Source: Anaeramoeba flamelloides (Eukaryota > Metamonada > Anaeramoebidae). Taken from it: DNA of 64,000 nt. Position numbers and translations under genes: made by a program. The stretch spans positions 18,848,001-18,912,000 of the forward strand of contig JANTQA010000023.1 in NCBI GenBank assembly GCA_027625915.1, in the 5' to 3' direction. The notes under the pieces were generated by a model. That model worked only from the letters and a program-made list of their open reading frames with translations, had not been told where the DNA came from and did no database searches. This document shows, one piece after another, positions 11,861 to 24,915 of the stretch. Positions within the stretch are counted from its first letter, which is position 1. Every line of letters starts with the position of its first letter.

Positions 11861-13558
11861 ATGACAAATTTAACAAGAAAACAAAAAAAATTAAAGAAAT
11901 CACCAGAAAAGCTGATTAATGGAGTTTGTGAACAACTAAAACAACTTGGTTCCTCTGAATTGAATGAAAAATCACGAAACAAAATTATTGATGAAGTAAA
12001 GAAGTTCTTAGGGATCATCAAATTGGTGTTGTTTGGTGTCAATGATAACAAGCCAAACCCAGATCAAGTTTCTTCTTTAGCAAGACAGGTTTATAATACA
12101 GACTTTTTTCTTCTCCTAATAAGCAATTTGGAATCGCTTGAATTTGAATCAAGAAAAGATGTTGTTCAAATATTTAATAACCTTCTCCATCGAAGACTCA
12201 GCACACGTCTCCCAACGGTTGAACATATCTACAACCATAAAGAAATTGTTGACAAATTATTTGAAAGGTTTGTTCTTTTTGCAGTTCCTGTCCTCTTGCA
12301 TTAGTTGAAATAAAAAAAAAAAACAAAAAAAAAAAAGAAAAAAAAAAAAAAAAAAAAAAAGAAAACCAAAAAAGAAAAGCTAAAAAACCAAAGAAAAAAA
12401 AAAAAAGATATCAAAACAAGCAAAAAAGATCGTCACTTGAGAGAAATTTACTCCTAAAATCCCATAATTCACCTTACAAAATTCTCTTTTTTTTTAATTT
12501 TTTACAAAAAAGAAAAAAAATCTAATTAATTTTTTTGTGTAGTTATTTGTGATTAAAAAAAGACATTTGAAAATTTTTCTCGCTGTTTATTACTTCTTTT
12601 CCCCAACAAGCCATTAAATATTAAATTCCTCTTTTTTCTTTCATCTAATATTTCTACCCAAATATTTTAAAATAATTTTTTGTTCACAGCTACAATCAAC
12701 CAGAAATTGCCTTAAATTGTGGGATGATGCTAAGGGAGTGTGTACATTATGAGACTCTAGCAGGCTATATGTTAAGTGGAGACAATTTTTGGAAACTCTT
12801 TGAATATGTCGAAAATACAAATTTTGATGTGTCTTCTGATACTTTTTCAACTTTTAGGGTTTGTTAACTTTCCATACCAACAATTGCTTCTCTTTCTTTT
12901 TATCTTATGTTTTTTCCGCTACCTTTCTCTTCTCTTTTCTTTTCTTTTTCTTTTTCTTTTTCCTTTTTTCATTTTTCTTTTTTTCTTTGGTTTTTACACA
13001 TCCTATCTCTTTTCTTTTCTTTTTTCCTTTTTGTTTCTTTGTCTTTTTATTTTGTATTTGATACATTTTGCAAAAACTAAATTAAATACATTTCATATTC
13101 TAATCCAAAAGGATTTGTTGGTAGTACAAAAAGAAGTTGCAGCACATTTCCTAGTTGAGCAATATGACAAATTCTTCAAAAAATATAACTTATTACTCCA
13201 AACCTCATATGTTGTCAAAAGACAATCGTTAAAATTGTTAGGAGAGCTTTTGCTCGATCGTAAGAATTTCCAAGTGATGAAAAAGTATATTAGCGATGAC
13301 GAAAACTTGAAACTAATGATGAATTTAATGAACGATAAAAGGAAAAGTATCCAATTTGAAGCTTTCCATGTTTTTAAAATCTTTGTAGCAAACCCCAATA
13401 AAAATGAAAAGATTATTAGAATATTAAGTATGAATAAGAAAGCTTTAATAAAATTTTTGTCACATTTCTTGGAAGACAGAAACGATGAAACCTTTAAAGA
13501 AGAAAAATTAATTTTAATTGAAGAAATTAGAAAAATACCATCAAAAAATAAAAAATAA
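11861..13558 (+). CDS. mo25: MO25/CAB39 scaffold protein (3 exons)
   Basis: Joining exons 11861-12267, 12690-12858 and 13112-13558 gives a continuous frame of 340 residues, against 341 for human MO25-alpha. Landmarks: [14 protein letters not shown] and RLPTVEHI in exon 1, [14 protein letters not shown] and [14 protein letters not shown] in exon 2, [27 protein letters not shown] and [19 protein letters not shown] in exon 3. It is an armadillo-like helical-repeat protein. In animals it binds the WEF tail of STRAD and allosterically activates LKB1; in fungi and protists it works with Ste20/GCK kinases in polarity and cytokinesis (family knowledge). Both introns use GTTTGT donors; acceptors are TTCACAG and CAAAAG. 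Intron 1 (422 nt) is A-rich in its first part, intron 2 (253 nt) is almost all pyrimidine. Exon joints restore the conserved [12 protein letters not shown] and STFRDLL text. Confidence 0.95.
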
Positions 13559-15193
13559 ACAAAGTTATTTGTAAAAAAAAAGATGGGAAGCAAACCCAAA
13601 AAAATAGTTAATAAAAGTTCTCTAAAAATAGCTATGTTTTAGATCAATGAATTTTCTTTATTTTATGAATTCTTTTATCAACTAAACTTTTCTCTTTATC
13701 AAAATAACTTTAGCCTTTTACAGAAATTAAATAATGTTTTTTTTTTGATTTCAAAACAAAAAAAAAAAAACAAAAAAAAAAAAATGTTGATGAATTCCAA
13801 AATTTCGAATTTGTAACGATATAAAATTAAATTTTTTTACTTGATCATTAAAAGTATTTTATGTATTTGTTTTATATTGTTTTTATTTTTGTTTTTATTT
13901 TTAAATTAGTTTTTGGAGTTTTTTTTTTTTTATTGAAAGAAATTTTTTGATTTGTTTGATTATAAAATCGTTAATATTTATTAATAAAAAACAAATTCAT
14001 ATTTTTTTTTTTTCTTGTGAAAAATGAGAGTCAATTAAAGTAAAACTTGGATATTAGATAACCTCAAATTTTGATTATAATAGATCATTTTTAAATAGAG
14101 GAGTTAAAAGAATATTAAATAATTTGAAAATTTTTAGTTGTCTCTGATTAAAAAAGCCAGAGTGTTTCCTATTATTAAGGAATAAACAACTTTATTAATA
14201 TAGTTCATGTTTTTTAATTTTCAAAAAATGTATTTTTGTGTTTTAAATTAATAATAATGATTCTTCAGAAGTGGATTGGCTGAATAAAATTCCATATACA
14301 TTTCAATATATTCATATATTTGAAGTATACTTGGTTTCTTTCAAAGCATAAAAAATTTTCAAATATAAATTATTTTTCTAGAAATGGTTGTTAAAGAATA
14401 AATAATGAAAAATAATATCCACATTGGAGAATATTTGATATTAGGATGAAGTAAACCTAATCATTCAATATATTTTCTTAAAATTATAAAAAATTCAAAT
14501 TACTAATCGCTTAATTGAGAAAAAAAACAGAATGAGCATTTTGATCTTAAATTGAAAAAACAAGAAAATTACAATAGAAGTCTATATATTTTTGTACAAT
14601 CATTTTCATCCTATAAATAATCTTTCAATAACAAATTTTTGTACTTATTTAATACTTTATTAAATAAAAAAAAATTTGCAAATGAATCTGGTATCAAAAA
14701 AAAAATCGAAAAAAAATCAAAAACAAAAAAATGATTTGTTTTTTGAAATTTTCAAAAAATTATTTTTATGATCTAATATTCATTCAAAATGTTTAAAGGT
14801 ATGTAATTTATCAATTCTAATAGGGTTTATTTGCTGGAAAATATTTTATAATAGATGTATATTAATTAATTTTTAACTTTATATTTACAATATTTTTACC
14901 ACCGAATTTAACCTTCAGCCTATTTTTACTAAGAGTTTAAGTAATATAAATTATATAAAAAATAAATAAAAAAATAATTGGTAAATTAAAGAAAAAAAAT
15001 TAAATATGAAAATTCAGATATTATTCATAATTTCTCCTTTAAATATCTAAATATACAAACAAATTTTTTTTTTTAGAAAATTTCAAAATTCTTACTAAAA
15101 TATTTTTTTTTAATAAACAAATACTAAAAATATGGAGAATAAGTATATGATTGTTGGATAGTTTAAGGATTCTTCGGTTTAATATTTTTTTTA
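13559..15193. other. intergenic, no gene seen
   Basis: AT-rich 3' flank of MO25 with poly-A and poly-T runs. No coding or repeat structure was recognised. Confidence 0.5.
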
Positions 15194-15390
15194 CAGCCAG
15201 TTCCACTTTTAAGGTACAAACTTTCAACGAAATTTAAGGCACAAATAAAATCTCAAATTAAAGCACAAAATTTTTGATTCTAGTAAAATAAATTGTAAAA
15301 CTAAAAATTACAAATTTTGTGCCTTAATTTGAGATTTTTTTGTGCTTTAAATTTCGCTGAAAGTTTGTGCCTTAAAAGTGGAACTGATTG
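15194..15390. mobile_element. 197-bp palindromic MITE, copy 3
   Basis: The best-preserved copy: left end CAGCCAGTTCCACTTTTAAG, right end CCTTAAAAGTGGAACTGATTG, flanked by TA (15192-15193 and 15391-15392). Nearly the whole length is self-complementary. It has the same length as the copies at 2931 and 5009. Confidence 0.9.
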
Positions 15391-15971
15391 TATTTGTTTT
15401 TCAAAAAAGGCTTTGATACAACATATTTTTGAACTTTTGTTATATTATTGAAAGATCAATTTACTTATACAATTTTAAATTCAGTACTGATAAATTAACC
15501 TTCTATATTTTATTCAAATTGGTTAAACTTTCTGTAAACTCATTTTAGGTAAAATCATCACCTTTTTCTGTAACAAATCTTCCCTTATTGTTCTTAATAT
15601 TGAGAACCTTGTAAAAAAATAAACTTTTTTTTAAATTTTAAAATAATATAAAAAATAACAAAAATAAGAAAAAATAATTGAAACAATGTTGTGGAAAGTA
15701 ATCATTATTAAAATTTTATTTGTTTCTGTTTTAGAAATAATAATTATTATAATTGTGTATTTCAATTGAAATTGGTTTAAATAAAATTAAACTAATTTTA
15801 AATTCATGATTAAAGCTAACTAATTATTATCATGATTGGGATTAAAGTGGTTTTTTTTTCTTATTATTTTCAAATTTACTATGAATTAAATAAGAAAAAA
15901 ATATTTACTTATTAGATTTAATTTTGAATTTAAAATTAAATCTATAAAATTGAAATTCAATTAATTTCATT
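15391..15971. other. spacer between two MITE copies
   Basis: AT-rich with no gene. Two MITE copies of one family lie within 800 bp here. Confidence 0.5.
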
Positions 15972-16165
15972 TAGTTAGTTCCACTTTTCCAACAGAAAAT
16001 TTCAAGGAAATTTAAGGCACAGAAAAATCTTAAAACTGAAGTACTTTTTTTGGTATTTTTCTACACAAATTATTTTTCTAAAATTTGAATTATTTGCCTT
16101 AATTTGGGATATATCTGTATCTCGAATTTACTTTAAATTTTATTTCTTAATAATGGAACTGGCTT
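15972..16165. mobile_element. palindromic MITE, copy 4 (diverged, 194 bp)
   Basis: The left end TAGTTAGTTCCACTTTTCC and right end AATAATGGAACTGGCTT retain the family termini. The interior keeps AATTTAAGGCACAGAAAAATCTT but otherwise has drifted. TA follows at 16166-16167; the left flank TA is no longer clear. Confidence 0.7.
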
Positions 16166-16525
16166 TAATAGGAGTTTAAAAGAAATTCCTATATATATAT
16201 ATAAACTAGATTCCAAAAATTTGGAAAAAGTTTAAACAGTGGAAAGAACATCATTACTACACTTTAAATTCAAATTGGCAAGAATTTTGATTTTACAAAC
16301 AATTTCATTTTTTGTCTTTTTTGTTTTGTTTTCATTTCCTTTTTTGCAGTTATGTAATCTGTTTCGTTAGATCTCGAAATTTTTATTCAATGGTTGATAG
16401 AAGGTTAGTGTTGAGTTTTTTAATTTGAAAATCACATACAATTTGTAGATGGTATCTTAACATTTGATCGATCAACAATTGTTGGTGAAATTTTAATAAA
16501 TTTACCAATATAATTTTTTGTAAGC

Positions 16526-16731
16526 TCGTTTCATTATTTTGGACACACCAATGTTTTTATTTTTGAGTTTTATATTTTTTTCTTTTATTTGGGTTAAAAT
16601 GATTACTTATTAAAACATTCATACTAGGTTACTTAAATTTTGGTTTTATATTATGTTGGAATAATACAATAAATTGTGTTTTTTTTTTGCCTATTTTTGA
16701 TTTTGGGTGTGTCCAAATTTTTGGAACAGGG
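16526..16731. mobile_element. 206-bp TIR element with GGACACACC ends
   Basis: The left ATTTTGGACACACC (about 16536-16549) is mirrored by GGTGTGTCCAAA on the right, which continues outward to TTTTTGGAACAGGG. The ends resemble those of the ~540-bp family copied at 16824, 27843, 46452 and 54278. No open frame is present, so it is non-autonomous. Confidence 0.55.
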
Positions 16732-16823
16732 TTTTTATATATATATATTGTTTTTGAATACTTGAAACTATTTTAGTTGAACAGAAAAAATAATTGTTAT
16801 TATTAAAAAGGAACTTAGTCAAA

Positions 16824-17370
16824 AAACTCCAATTCTAAATTGTGCACATATCATATTTCAATTTTTGTACAAAAAAATATTATTTTTACAATTCAAGGGT
16901 AGAAATGCCAAATTTGAACTATTCAAATAATTAAACTTTCAACATTTTTTGATAAATTACAATACCCACAAAAAAAAAAAATAAATAATTATAAAAAATT
17001 AAGAGTGTGTTCGAAATTTTGGAGAGGGTCAAACAAAAAATTGTATATTGGTTAATTTGTTTAAATTATATTAAGAATATTGATCGATCTAAGGTTATAT
17101 GTCATCAAGTAAACTTATTTGAGTTCTACTCTTTCAAATGAAGCAACTTGACTTTAATTTTAATATCTACTAGTTCAAAAAAAAAAAAAAAAAAAAATTG
17201 ATTGACTACAACGAGTTACTGTAATTCAAAAAATAAAATGAAAACAAACGAAGAGATGAAATTGGGATTTTCACATTTTTTAAAAATCAAAAATATTACC
17301 AAGTTGAATGAAATTATGGTATTCTAGTTGTTTGGAACATTTTAATTGTGTAGAAAATTTTAAATTTATT
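16824..17370 (+). mobile_element. ~540-bp TIR family, copy 1 (most diverged)
   Basis: Shares ordered blocks with the copies at 27.8, 46.5 and 54.3 kb: ACTCCAATTCTAAA at the left end, then GAGTGTGTTCGAAATTTTGG, GTTACTGTAATTCAAAAAAT and, near the right end, TGTTTGGAACATTTTAATTG. All four copies have the same orientation. Confidence 0.6.
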
Positions 17371-18887
17371 GTACAAATATGAAAGATGATTCAGTCGATT
17401 TGGAAAAAATAAAATTACCAAATCTTTGTTAAACAGTTTATCTTTGAAACAATTCAAATAACAAAAAAAAATTAACTTTATTCTAACGATTCCAACGAGT
17501 AAATTATTTTCTCATATCAAGATCTTTCCGTATATAACAATACCCAAATAAATACCGTATAAAAAAAAAATAATTTTATAAAAAATTTCAAATTATTTGC
17601 CTATTTAATTTTAAATTTCATTAATCAAATCCTTAATTCTTATGTAAAAAATTCTAATCAACTTTTTTTCGTTTTTATTTTATATTTTTTCATTTATACA
17701 TATCACAATTTTATATGTTTTTAATGATTAAAAAATGAATTATGAATGATTTATATTAATTAGTCTTTCTTGAATACTTAGGATCAATTCATTATTATAA
17801 ATAATAATTTTTAAAACTTAAAAGAATATTTGAACTATTTTTATGATTTCCTATTTAATATTAAAAACTGACCAAAATGTGATTTTTGATTCATCTCAAA
17901 GAACATGAAAATCGAGGAAATTTAGAGAAAAAAGTAACTATGAGGGACACTCAATTTCCAATTTAACTCAATGTGTATTATTTTTTAAAAACAAATTCTG
18001 TTGATTAAAAGTGTTGAATCTTCAATACTTTACGAGATCTAGTAGATTTATTTTTTATTTTCATTTTTTTCTCTTTTCAGTCAAGTTATACTTTTCTGAG
18101 AGAATTTTAAAAAATCCATAATTTGTTTCATTTAAAGGACTATTTCTTGACGACTGTAATTCCTTCTCAGAGTAAAGTAAACCTTAAATGGGGTATTTAG
18201 AGCAAAAAAGAAACTCTCAGAATTTGAATAAAATTCGAACGAATTTTTCAATTTACATAATTTTTCTTTTACAAATAGAGAAAAAAAATAAAACCTACTT
18301 GTGTGACTCTATAATTATTCGAAAAATAAGGAAAATGAAGGGAAGATTTTTAACTATCTATCATACAACGATCAGTAGTTATCTCAGATTCAAATATACA
18401 CATATAGCCCTTCTCAATCACATGGCATTGGAATAAAATAAGATATCAAGATTATTTAGGATCGATCTTCTCAATAAACCATGCAATCTACAGTTTTTTT
18501 TATCAGGATATTTTACTTATTGTTTACAAATCTTTTTTCAAAGTAACACCCCTCTGGAAGTTTACCCAACCCTTTAATTTAGATACCAACCTAAAAAAGT
18601 TCCCAACCTAAAGGAAATTTAAGAAAACTTTTAAATCAGAGTATTTATTCGTTCTTCTTGTAAAAGCTCGATCTCTTAATATCTGTTTTCATTTTAAGGG
18701 CAAATACCTTAAATCCGTCCTACCAAAAGAAGATTTCATGGTGAATATATTAAAAGTTTGAGGGGAAAACGGAAAAAGTCGCAAAATATTATAAAAAAAT
18801 AAAAAAAAGTTTTTGTCATTTTTTTGCTTTATTTTTCTGCTTTAAAATATTTTTCTTTTTTTTTTTATTAATTGTTTATAAGAGCCA
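17371..18887. other. intergenic and 5' flank of the leuC-like gene
   Basis: AT-rich until about 18100, then less so up to 18720. An 82-codon frame at 18188-18436 lies in this region but has no recognisable motif and is more likely part of the upstream region than a gene. A T-rich tract directly precedes the ATG at 18888. Confidence 0.4.
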
Positions 18888-20165
18888 ATGAGCTTTCCAC
18901 AAACCTTTGTCGAAAAATTTCTTTCTAAAAAGTCTGGCCAAAATAACCTGAAGGCAGGCACTATTGTTACTGTTGAGCCTGATCATTTATTGACACACGA
19001 CAACACTGCAGCCATTATTGGGAAAATTAGCCCCGAATTAGAGGAGTATGGAATTGTCAACAAAAACTTGCCCTTGATTGTTATCGATCATATTGTCCCC
19101 GCAAGCACGTCCAAATCTGCATTGAACCACAAGAAGATCCGCGAGTTTGTCGAGAAGCATGGCGTGAAAAACTTCTACGACGCTGGCAACGGAGTATGCC
19201 ATCAAGTTGTCCTTGAAAAGGGCCACGCCTTACCGGGGAAATTGATTGTCGGATCTGACTCTCACACGTGTTCGTATGGTGCGATGAATGTCTTTTCTAC
19301 GGGTATTGATCGAACGGAGGCTGCGTGCCTCTTATTGACCGGCAAGCTCTGGTTAAAAATCCCCGAAACCATCAAGATCAATTTGACTGGATCGCTCAAT
19401 GAGGGCGTATACGCAAAGGATTTAATTTTGACAATCGTCGGCAAATTGACATCCTCGGGTGCCTCGTACAAGTTCCTTGAGTTCCATGGCGGCAAATCGC
19501 TCAGCATTTCTGAACGTTTCACTTTGGCCAACATGGCTGTTGAAATGGACGGCAAAGGAGGCGTCTTCCCCTGCGATCAGACAACAAAAAATTATCTTAA
19601 GGAGAAGTGCGACATTTCGTCAAGCGAATACGAAGAGCTCTGGGCCGACGAGGATGCAGAATACTATGATGAATACAATTTCGATCTCGACAAAGTTGTC
19701 CCAATGCTCGCCAAGCCACATAAGCCCGATAACGTGATCCCGATCGAGGACTACAAAGAAGAACTCCTTTTCGATCAATTCTTCCTTGGTACCTGTACCA
19801 ATGGCCGATTGGACGACCTCAAAATCGCCGCGGAAATATTGGAAGGGAAAAAAATTAAAAAGGGGTGCAGAATGATTGTCGCTCCTGCTTCAAAATCAAT
19901 CCTCAAAAAGGCAATGTCCGAAGGCTACATCGAGATCTTACTCGAGGCTGGCGCCATAATCACACCACCTGGCTGCGGACCATGCCTAGGCGGCCATATG
20001 GGCGTTCTTGCGCCAGAGGAAAAGTGTTTGTCTACAGCTAATCGAAACTTTAAGGGTAGAATGGGCTGTAAAGAATCAGAAATTTATCTTGCCTCGCCTG
20101 CCACCGTTGCTTGCTCCGCTCTTTATGGTAAATTAGTTGACCCAAGAAAGGTTTTGGAAAATTAA
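18888..20165 (+). CDS. leuC: LeuC/HacA-type dehydratase large subunit (aconitase superfamily)
   Basis: Intronless gene for 425 residues, the length of stand-alone archaeal/bacterial 3-isopropylmalate dehydratase or homoaconitase large subunits. The [4Fe-4S] ligands are in place: Cys303 in GTCTNGR, and Cys363 and Cys366 in PPGCGPCLGGHMG. Other signatures are HDNTA (37-41), GSDSHT (122-127) and STANRNFKGRMG (382-393). The enzyme would isomerise 2-isopropylmalate or a related 2-hydroxy tricarboxylate and needs a separate small (LeuD) subunit, which is not in this window. Which substrate cannot be told from sequence alone. Fungal Leu1 and mitochondrial aconitase are fused single chains, so the split form with no intron suggests bacterial or archaeal origin. 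No obvious signal peptide. The G+C content is higher than in its flanks but similar to the TMBIM gene. Confidence 0.92.
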   Translation: MSFPQTFVEKFLSKKSGQNNLKAGTIVTVEPDHLLTHDNTAAIIGKISPELEEYGIVNKNLPLIVIDHIVPASTSKSALNHKKIREFVEKHGVKNFYDAGNGVCHQVVLEKGHALPGKLIVGSDSHTCSYGAMNVFSTGIDRTEAACLLLTGKLWLKIPETIKINLTGSLNEGVYAKDLILTIVGKLTSSGASYKFLEFHGGKSLSISERFTLANMAVEMDGKGGVFPCDQTTKNYLKEKCDISSSEYEELWADEDAEYYDEYNFDLDKVVPMLAKPHKPDNVIPIEDYKEELLFDQFFLGTCTNGRLDDLKIAAEILEGKKIKKGCRMIVAPASKSILKKAMSEGYIEILLEAGAIITPPGCGPCLGGHMGVLAPEEKCLSTANRNFKGRMGCKESEIYLASPATVACSALYGKLVDPRKVLEN

Positions 20166-22316
20166 TTTTTAACAAGCTATTCTTTTGACAGGGTTTTTAA
20201 TAATCCAAAGAATATTGAAGATTTAATTATAAATTCTTTTTATTAACTAAACAAAATGATTCTTGAGAGAACTAAGTCATTAATTTATTTTTGAGACCAT
20301 AATTTTTGGCTTTTTTGTTTTTTTATTCTTTTTTTATTTATTTATTCCCTTATTATCTATTTTTTATCATTTCTTTTGATCATAGATCTTAAAAATTGAA
20401 AAAAAAAATTTATTATTCTTATTTTTCTTTTTCTTACAATTAAAAATTGGGTGACTTTTTTTATTAAAAAAATATATTTAATCTTAATCAACAAATTAAA
20501 AACATAAGAATATACAATTTCAACTAAAAATTTTTTTTATTTTTATTCTATATTTTTTAAGGTTTATACACAAGATTTAAAAATGTTTTTTGTCTTTGAA
20601 TATAGTTGTTGAAAAGTTTACTCTTTGATCTTAAAGTTAAAGATTTCTTACAAAAAATCTGAAACAAACAAAAAAAGTACAACCTTCTTTTTTTTATCAT
20701 TTTTAGTTTCGGGGGTAGTATTTTTTAAAAATAAAATGAAATCTTGTTATGATCTTGAATTTTTTTTTTTTAGTAATTTGTGTTTCAACTTTTGAAATGG
20801 AGGAGTTAGCCTCATTTAAAAATTTATTAATTTGATTCTCTTTTTTAAAATTGAAAATTTGAATGTTTACAATAAATATATTAGAAAAAAAAAAACAGAT
20901 AATTTTGTTTAACAATTAAATTAATTCTTGAAAATGCGGAAAATTATTTTTCGTTTTATGTTGGAAATTATTGATTTCGGAAGTAAAGTATTTATTTGGT
21001 TATTTTTTTTCTTTGATTACTATTTCAAATTAAATTTTAGTCAATAAAACTGATTGAAGTATATGTGATTCAATAAATGAATATTTGATAGAATTTTAAC
21101 TACACTTATCAATTAAATAAAGATCTATTAAGAAAAATTATTATTTCTTTAAGTTTTGAAAAAAGTTGTTTTCTCGTTTTTAAAAAAAGAAAAAAAATTA
21201 CAAAAGATTTTGAATTTTGGAAAATTTTTTTAACAGATTGTTTGGTCTTATTAACAAGAATCCTTATAACAATTCAAATCATTTTTGGCAGAAAAAAAAA
21301 TGATTTTGAATTTTGAGGATAAAATTAACTAATTATCAAATATCTTTTAGAAAATTTTATTTTGAAAAATGGAATTGTATCTTAAAACAAATATAAAATG
21401 TAAAGTTAAAATTTTTAAATAACTGTAAAAATTTAATTATTATAACAACACTTCTTGAAAAGTACAATTATTTTTTAATCCGTTAAATATATCATTTTTT
21501 AGAAAATAAAAGAATTATCTTAAAAATCAGAACAAAAATCTTTATATTAATATTATGTGTAAAAAAATTTGTTGTTCTATAATAATGATGAAAGTGACAA
21601 TAAACAAGGTGAAAAACTCGTTATAATGTGAGATATAAAAAGAATTTAATAATTTTCTTTTTTAGAAATAATGAAAAAAAAAAATGAATGCACATTTAAC
21701 TAATTTTCTTTTATGGTTTTCTTAGTCGATCAGAATTTTTTGACACTTGGTATATACAAAATTTTTATGTAGAGTATATCATCAATAAAATATTTTAAAA
21801 TTTTGTCTTGTTGTAGTAGAAGATTGATCCCTTAATATTATTTTTGCCTTCTCGTACAATTTACAAGAAAGAAGGATACAGTTTTTATAATTACAAATTT
21901 TTAAATTGTTATTCTCATATATAAGTAATTTCCAAAAAAGTAGGGCAAATTTAACTTTAAATAACATTATAAAAACAAATCACATTGAAAACTTTCTAAA
22001 TATTCATAATTATTTGCAATCATTTTTTGATCCCTATTACGAATTCCATTTTTTTTTTTTGATATTTCATAAAAAAAGATATTAAATTTTATTGGTCTTG
22101 ATTTTATATGATATTTTTTAGTCGAAATTTAGTGTTTATTTTTATCTTTTTGATATCTATTAAATCTTTTTTCCAGATTCTATAATATTTGCAAATTTTC
22201 CAAAAGCATGAAAACAATATAAAACTGTTCTTTCAAATTTAAAATATCATTTTTTACCTTTGTCATATTAAGTTTTTTTATTGAAATTGACTGACATTGT
22301 TTTCTCTAAAAACAAG

Positions 22317-22357
<41 letters not shown>

Positions 22358-24915
22358 TTTTTTGGAAATATTTTCAAGAATATATCTTGATAGAAAAAAA
22401 CATATTCATTGAATTCAATCATTATTAATATTCCTCTGAATTTTTAATTTCATATTAACTAATATATCCACTAACAAATTGTATTTTTTTATCAAACGTA
22501 AAAAAAATAAATACATTAATTTGGAAATCATTTTAATTTTCTCTAATTTAACATTTGAAAGTTCCAAAAAAATAATAAAATTATTCAAGAGAGTCATTTG
22601 ATTAGAAAAATAAATTTTATGGGTTTTTGAAAAGTTTTCTAAATAAAAATTGTTACGAACTAGAATATATAACCTTTTTTCGTAATATAATTAACTAAGG
22701 TGTTATCATTATTTCTAAAATTTCCAGTATTTTTAGTTGTAAAATTTTAAATTATGTTAAATATTTTCATCGTTTGAAGTGGTGAACTTAGGATCAGCTA
22801 TATCGTATCATTGGTCTTCGAATTATTTTTGTTAATTATTGTATAGAAGTTTTGTATTTCAATTTTTATTGTGGTATTCTGTATTTATCGATTAACAGAA
22901 TAATTGTACAGATTATTAAATTTTCATGACATTTATCTTGATTTGTAAACACTTTATTTTTATTTCATAATAAATACTAAAATAATAATAATCAAAATTT
23001 AAATTTTTTTTTTTTTCAAATGTTCAATTAATGATATGAAGAAATCTACGAATTTCAATGATTTGATATTTATTCCTACAACAATTAGGTGAAATTACAC
23101 AAGAAAGAATTCCAGGCACTTTTAGTATTTATCAGGCATACTTTACAAAGTCTCATTCGGATGTCATCTATTCATTTTTTTCTTCTTTTTCAGTAATTTT
23201 GATAAATTTTTGAAGACTTTTTGACGTTTTTCCTTGATTTTTACCCCTTTTTACCCATTTTAGCAATTAAAAAAACTTTTCTAGAAAATTTTAATAAAAT
23301 ATATGAAAATAATTGTTAATTATGAATAACGGATATGTTATAATTATATATTTTCTTCCTTTTTAGTCTTAGTAATTTTAATTTTATTTTTATAATTTCA
23401 AAAAAAAAAAAAATGAGTTATTGAAGAGAACAGAATTTTCTAATGTCTTTTTGATTACTTTTCCATTGTTAAAGAGGTAAGAAAGTCCTTTGGGATTATC
23501 CTAAAAGTTGTTTCCTTTATATTATTTATTTTATGAATCAGATATTTAAACACTCACAAGCATCTGAGACAAGAGATCTTATCAAAAATAAAAAATACTG
23601 TTTTTTTGTAAAAATTAAAAGTAAAACTTTTTTTGTGACAAATTTGTCCTACATATCATTTAGTTGCTCCAAAACAGAGTATAATCCTTGAAATTTTATC
23701 AAATTCATTTCCTTTCCATTTTGTATTTATATAAATTCAATTAATATTTGTTGAATTAACTCTTTTTTTTTAATCAAAAAAATATGAAAAAAAAAAAACT
23801 AAATATTAAATTAAAAAATCTACCAAAAAACAATTGAAAAACCTTGAAAATTCAACTTAAAATCTAAAGAAATACTTTTTAATTTGATTATTTATAATCA
23901 ATGGTTAATTACCCAATCTTCATTAATTCAGTGGGTTAGTAACAACACAAGGACCATATGTATCAATAGACTTTACCATTATTTTTCATTTTTTTAAAGA
24001 TTTTCAAACAAATAAAAGGAATTCAAATAACTGAATGTCATAAAAATAAAATGAATAGATATTCCCAAATAACTGATTTAATAAAAAAAGTAGATTTTTA
24101 TTTTCTTAATATTTGAAAAAAAATATTACCTAATCTTATACATTTCATAAAATCTAATAAATGTTTGTGAATAAAATAAAGGATCGATTATTTATGGATC
24201 TTCAATGATTCAATATTTGATCTATTTTTCTTGGTTTTTTAAAAATAATATTAAATTTCGAAAGTTATTTGTGAATACAAACTCTCAGAAATTACTGAAA
24301 GTGAGATTTTTTCATAAAATGAAAATGTTTTGGTAAATTTTTCTTTTTCTTTTTTAGATCCAAAAATTCAACCAAAAAAGGATCATATCTTTTGACTGAA
24401 AATTTCAATGTTAAAAATGAACTCTTTTAAAAAAAAAAAAGGATTCTCATTTCTCTAAAGTTGATAAATGAAGTTGAATATTGTATTTAATTGTTTCTTT
24501 GTGTATTAATTCCTCTAATACCTTTGGGAAAAAAATAAATAAGAGTCAAAATTATCTCTAGTATTTTTCACCTTAAATTAACAAAAATGAAGAGAAAACA
24601 AAAAACTTGACAGTTCAAATCAAATACCTGTAAAATTCACTCTGTAAAAGGTAGGTCATGAATTTTCTCCAAAACTAATTCTCAAACACCCTTCTATCAT
24701 GACTAATCATAACTAAAACCTAGTCCTTCATAATCGTAGAAAACTCACCACTCATTTTTTGGAAAAAGTTTATTTTTGTTTGTTTTAACAACTAACTTGG
24801 CAAAATTAAGTCAACTTTTTCAACCCTTTGACAAACAACAACAAAACAAAACAACAACACAACAACAAGCAAAGAATTAATTTAGTATATCTATAAAACA
24901 AAGAACTTCCAACAA
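20166..24915. other. 4.7-kb intergenic, no gene seen
   Basis: AT-rich throughout with homopolymer tracts. It contains an (AT)n run at about 22318-22354. Frames of 60-70 codons here show no motif and high Ile/Lys/Asn/Phe bias typical of non-coding AT-rich DNA. The last 100 bases carry CAACAAC-type repeats that look like a 5' leader of the next gene. Confidence 0.5.
22318..22354. repeat. (AT)n microsatellite
   Basis: About 37 bases of perfect alternating AT. Confidence 0.9.

Noticed and set aside
12861-13061. Phe-rich frame within the MO25 gene
   Set aside because: It is the pyrimidine-rich intron 2, removed by splicing that restores the MO25 sequence.
18188-18436. 82-codon plus-strand frame upstream of the leuC-like gene
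   Set aside because: No motif, biased composition, and its position fits an upstream flank; kept only as a remark.
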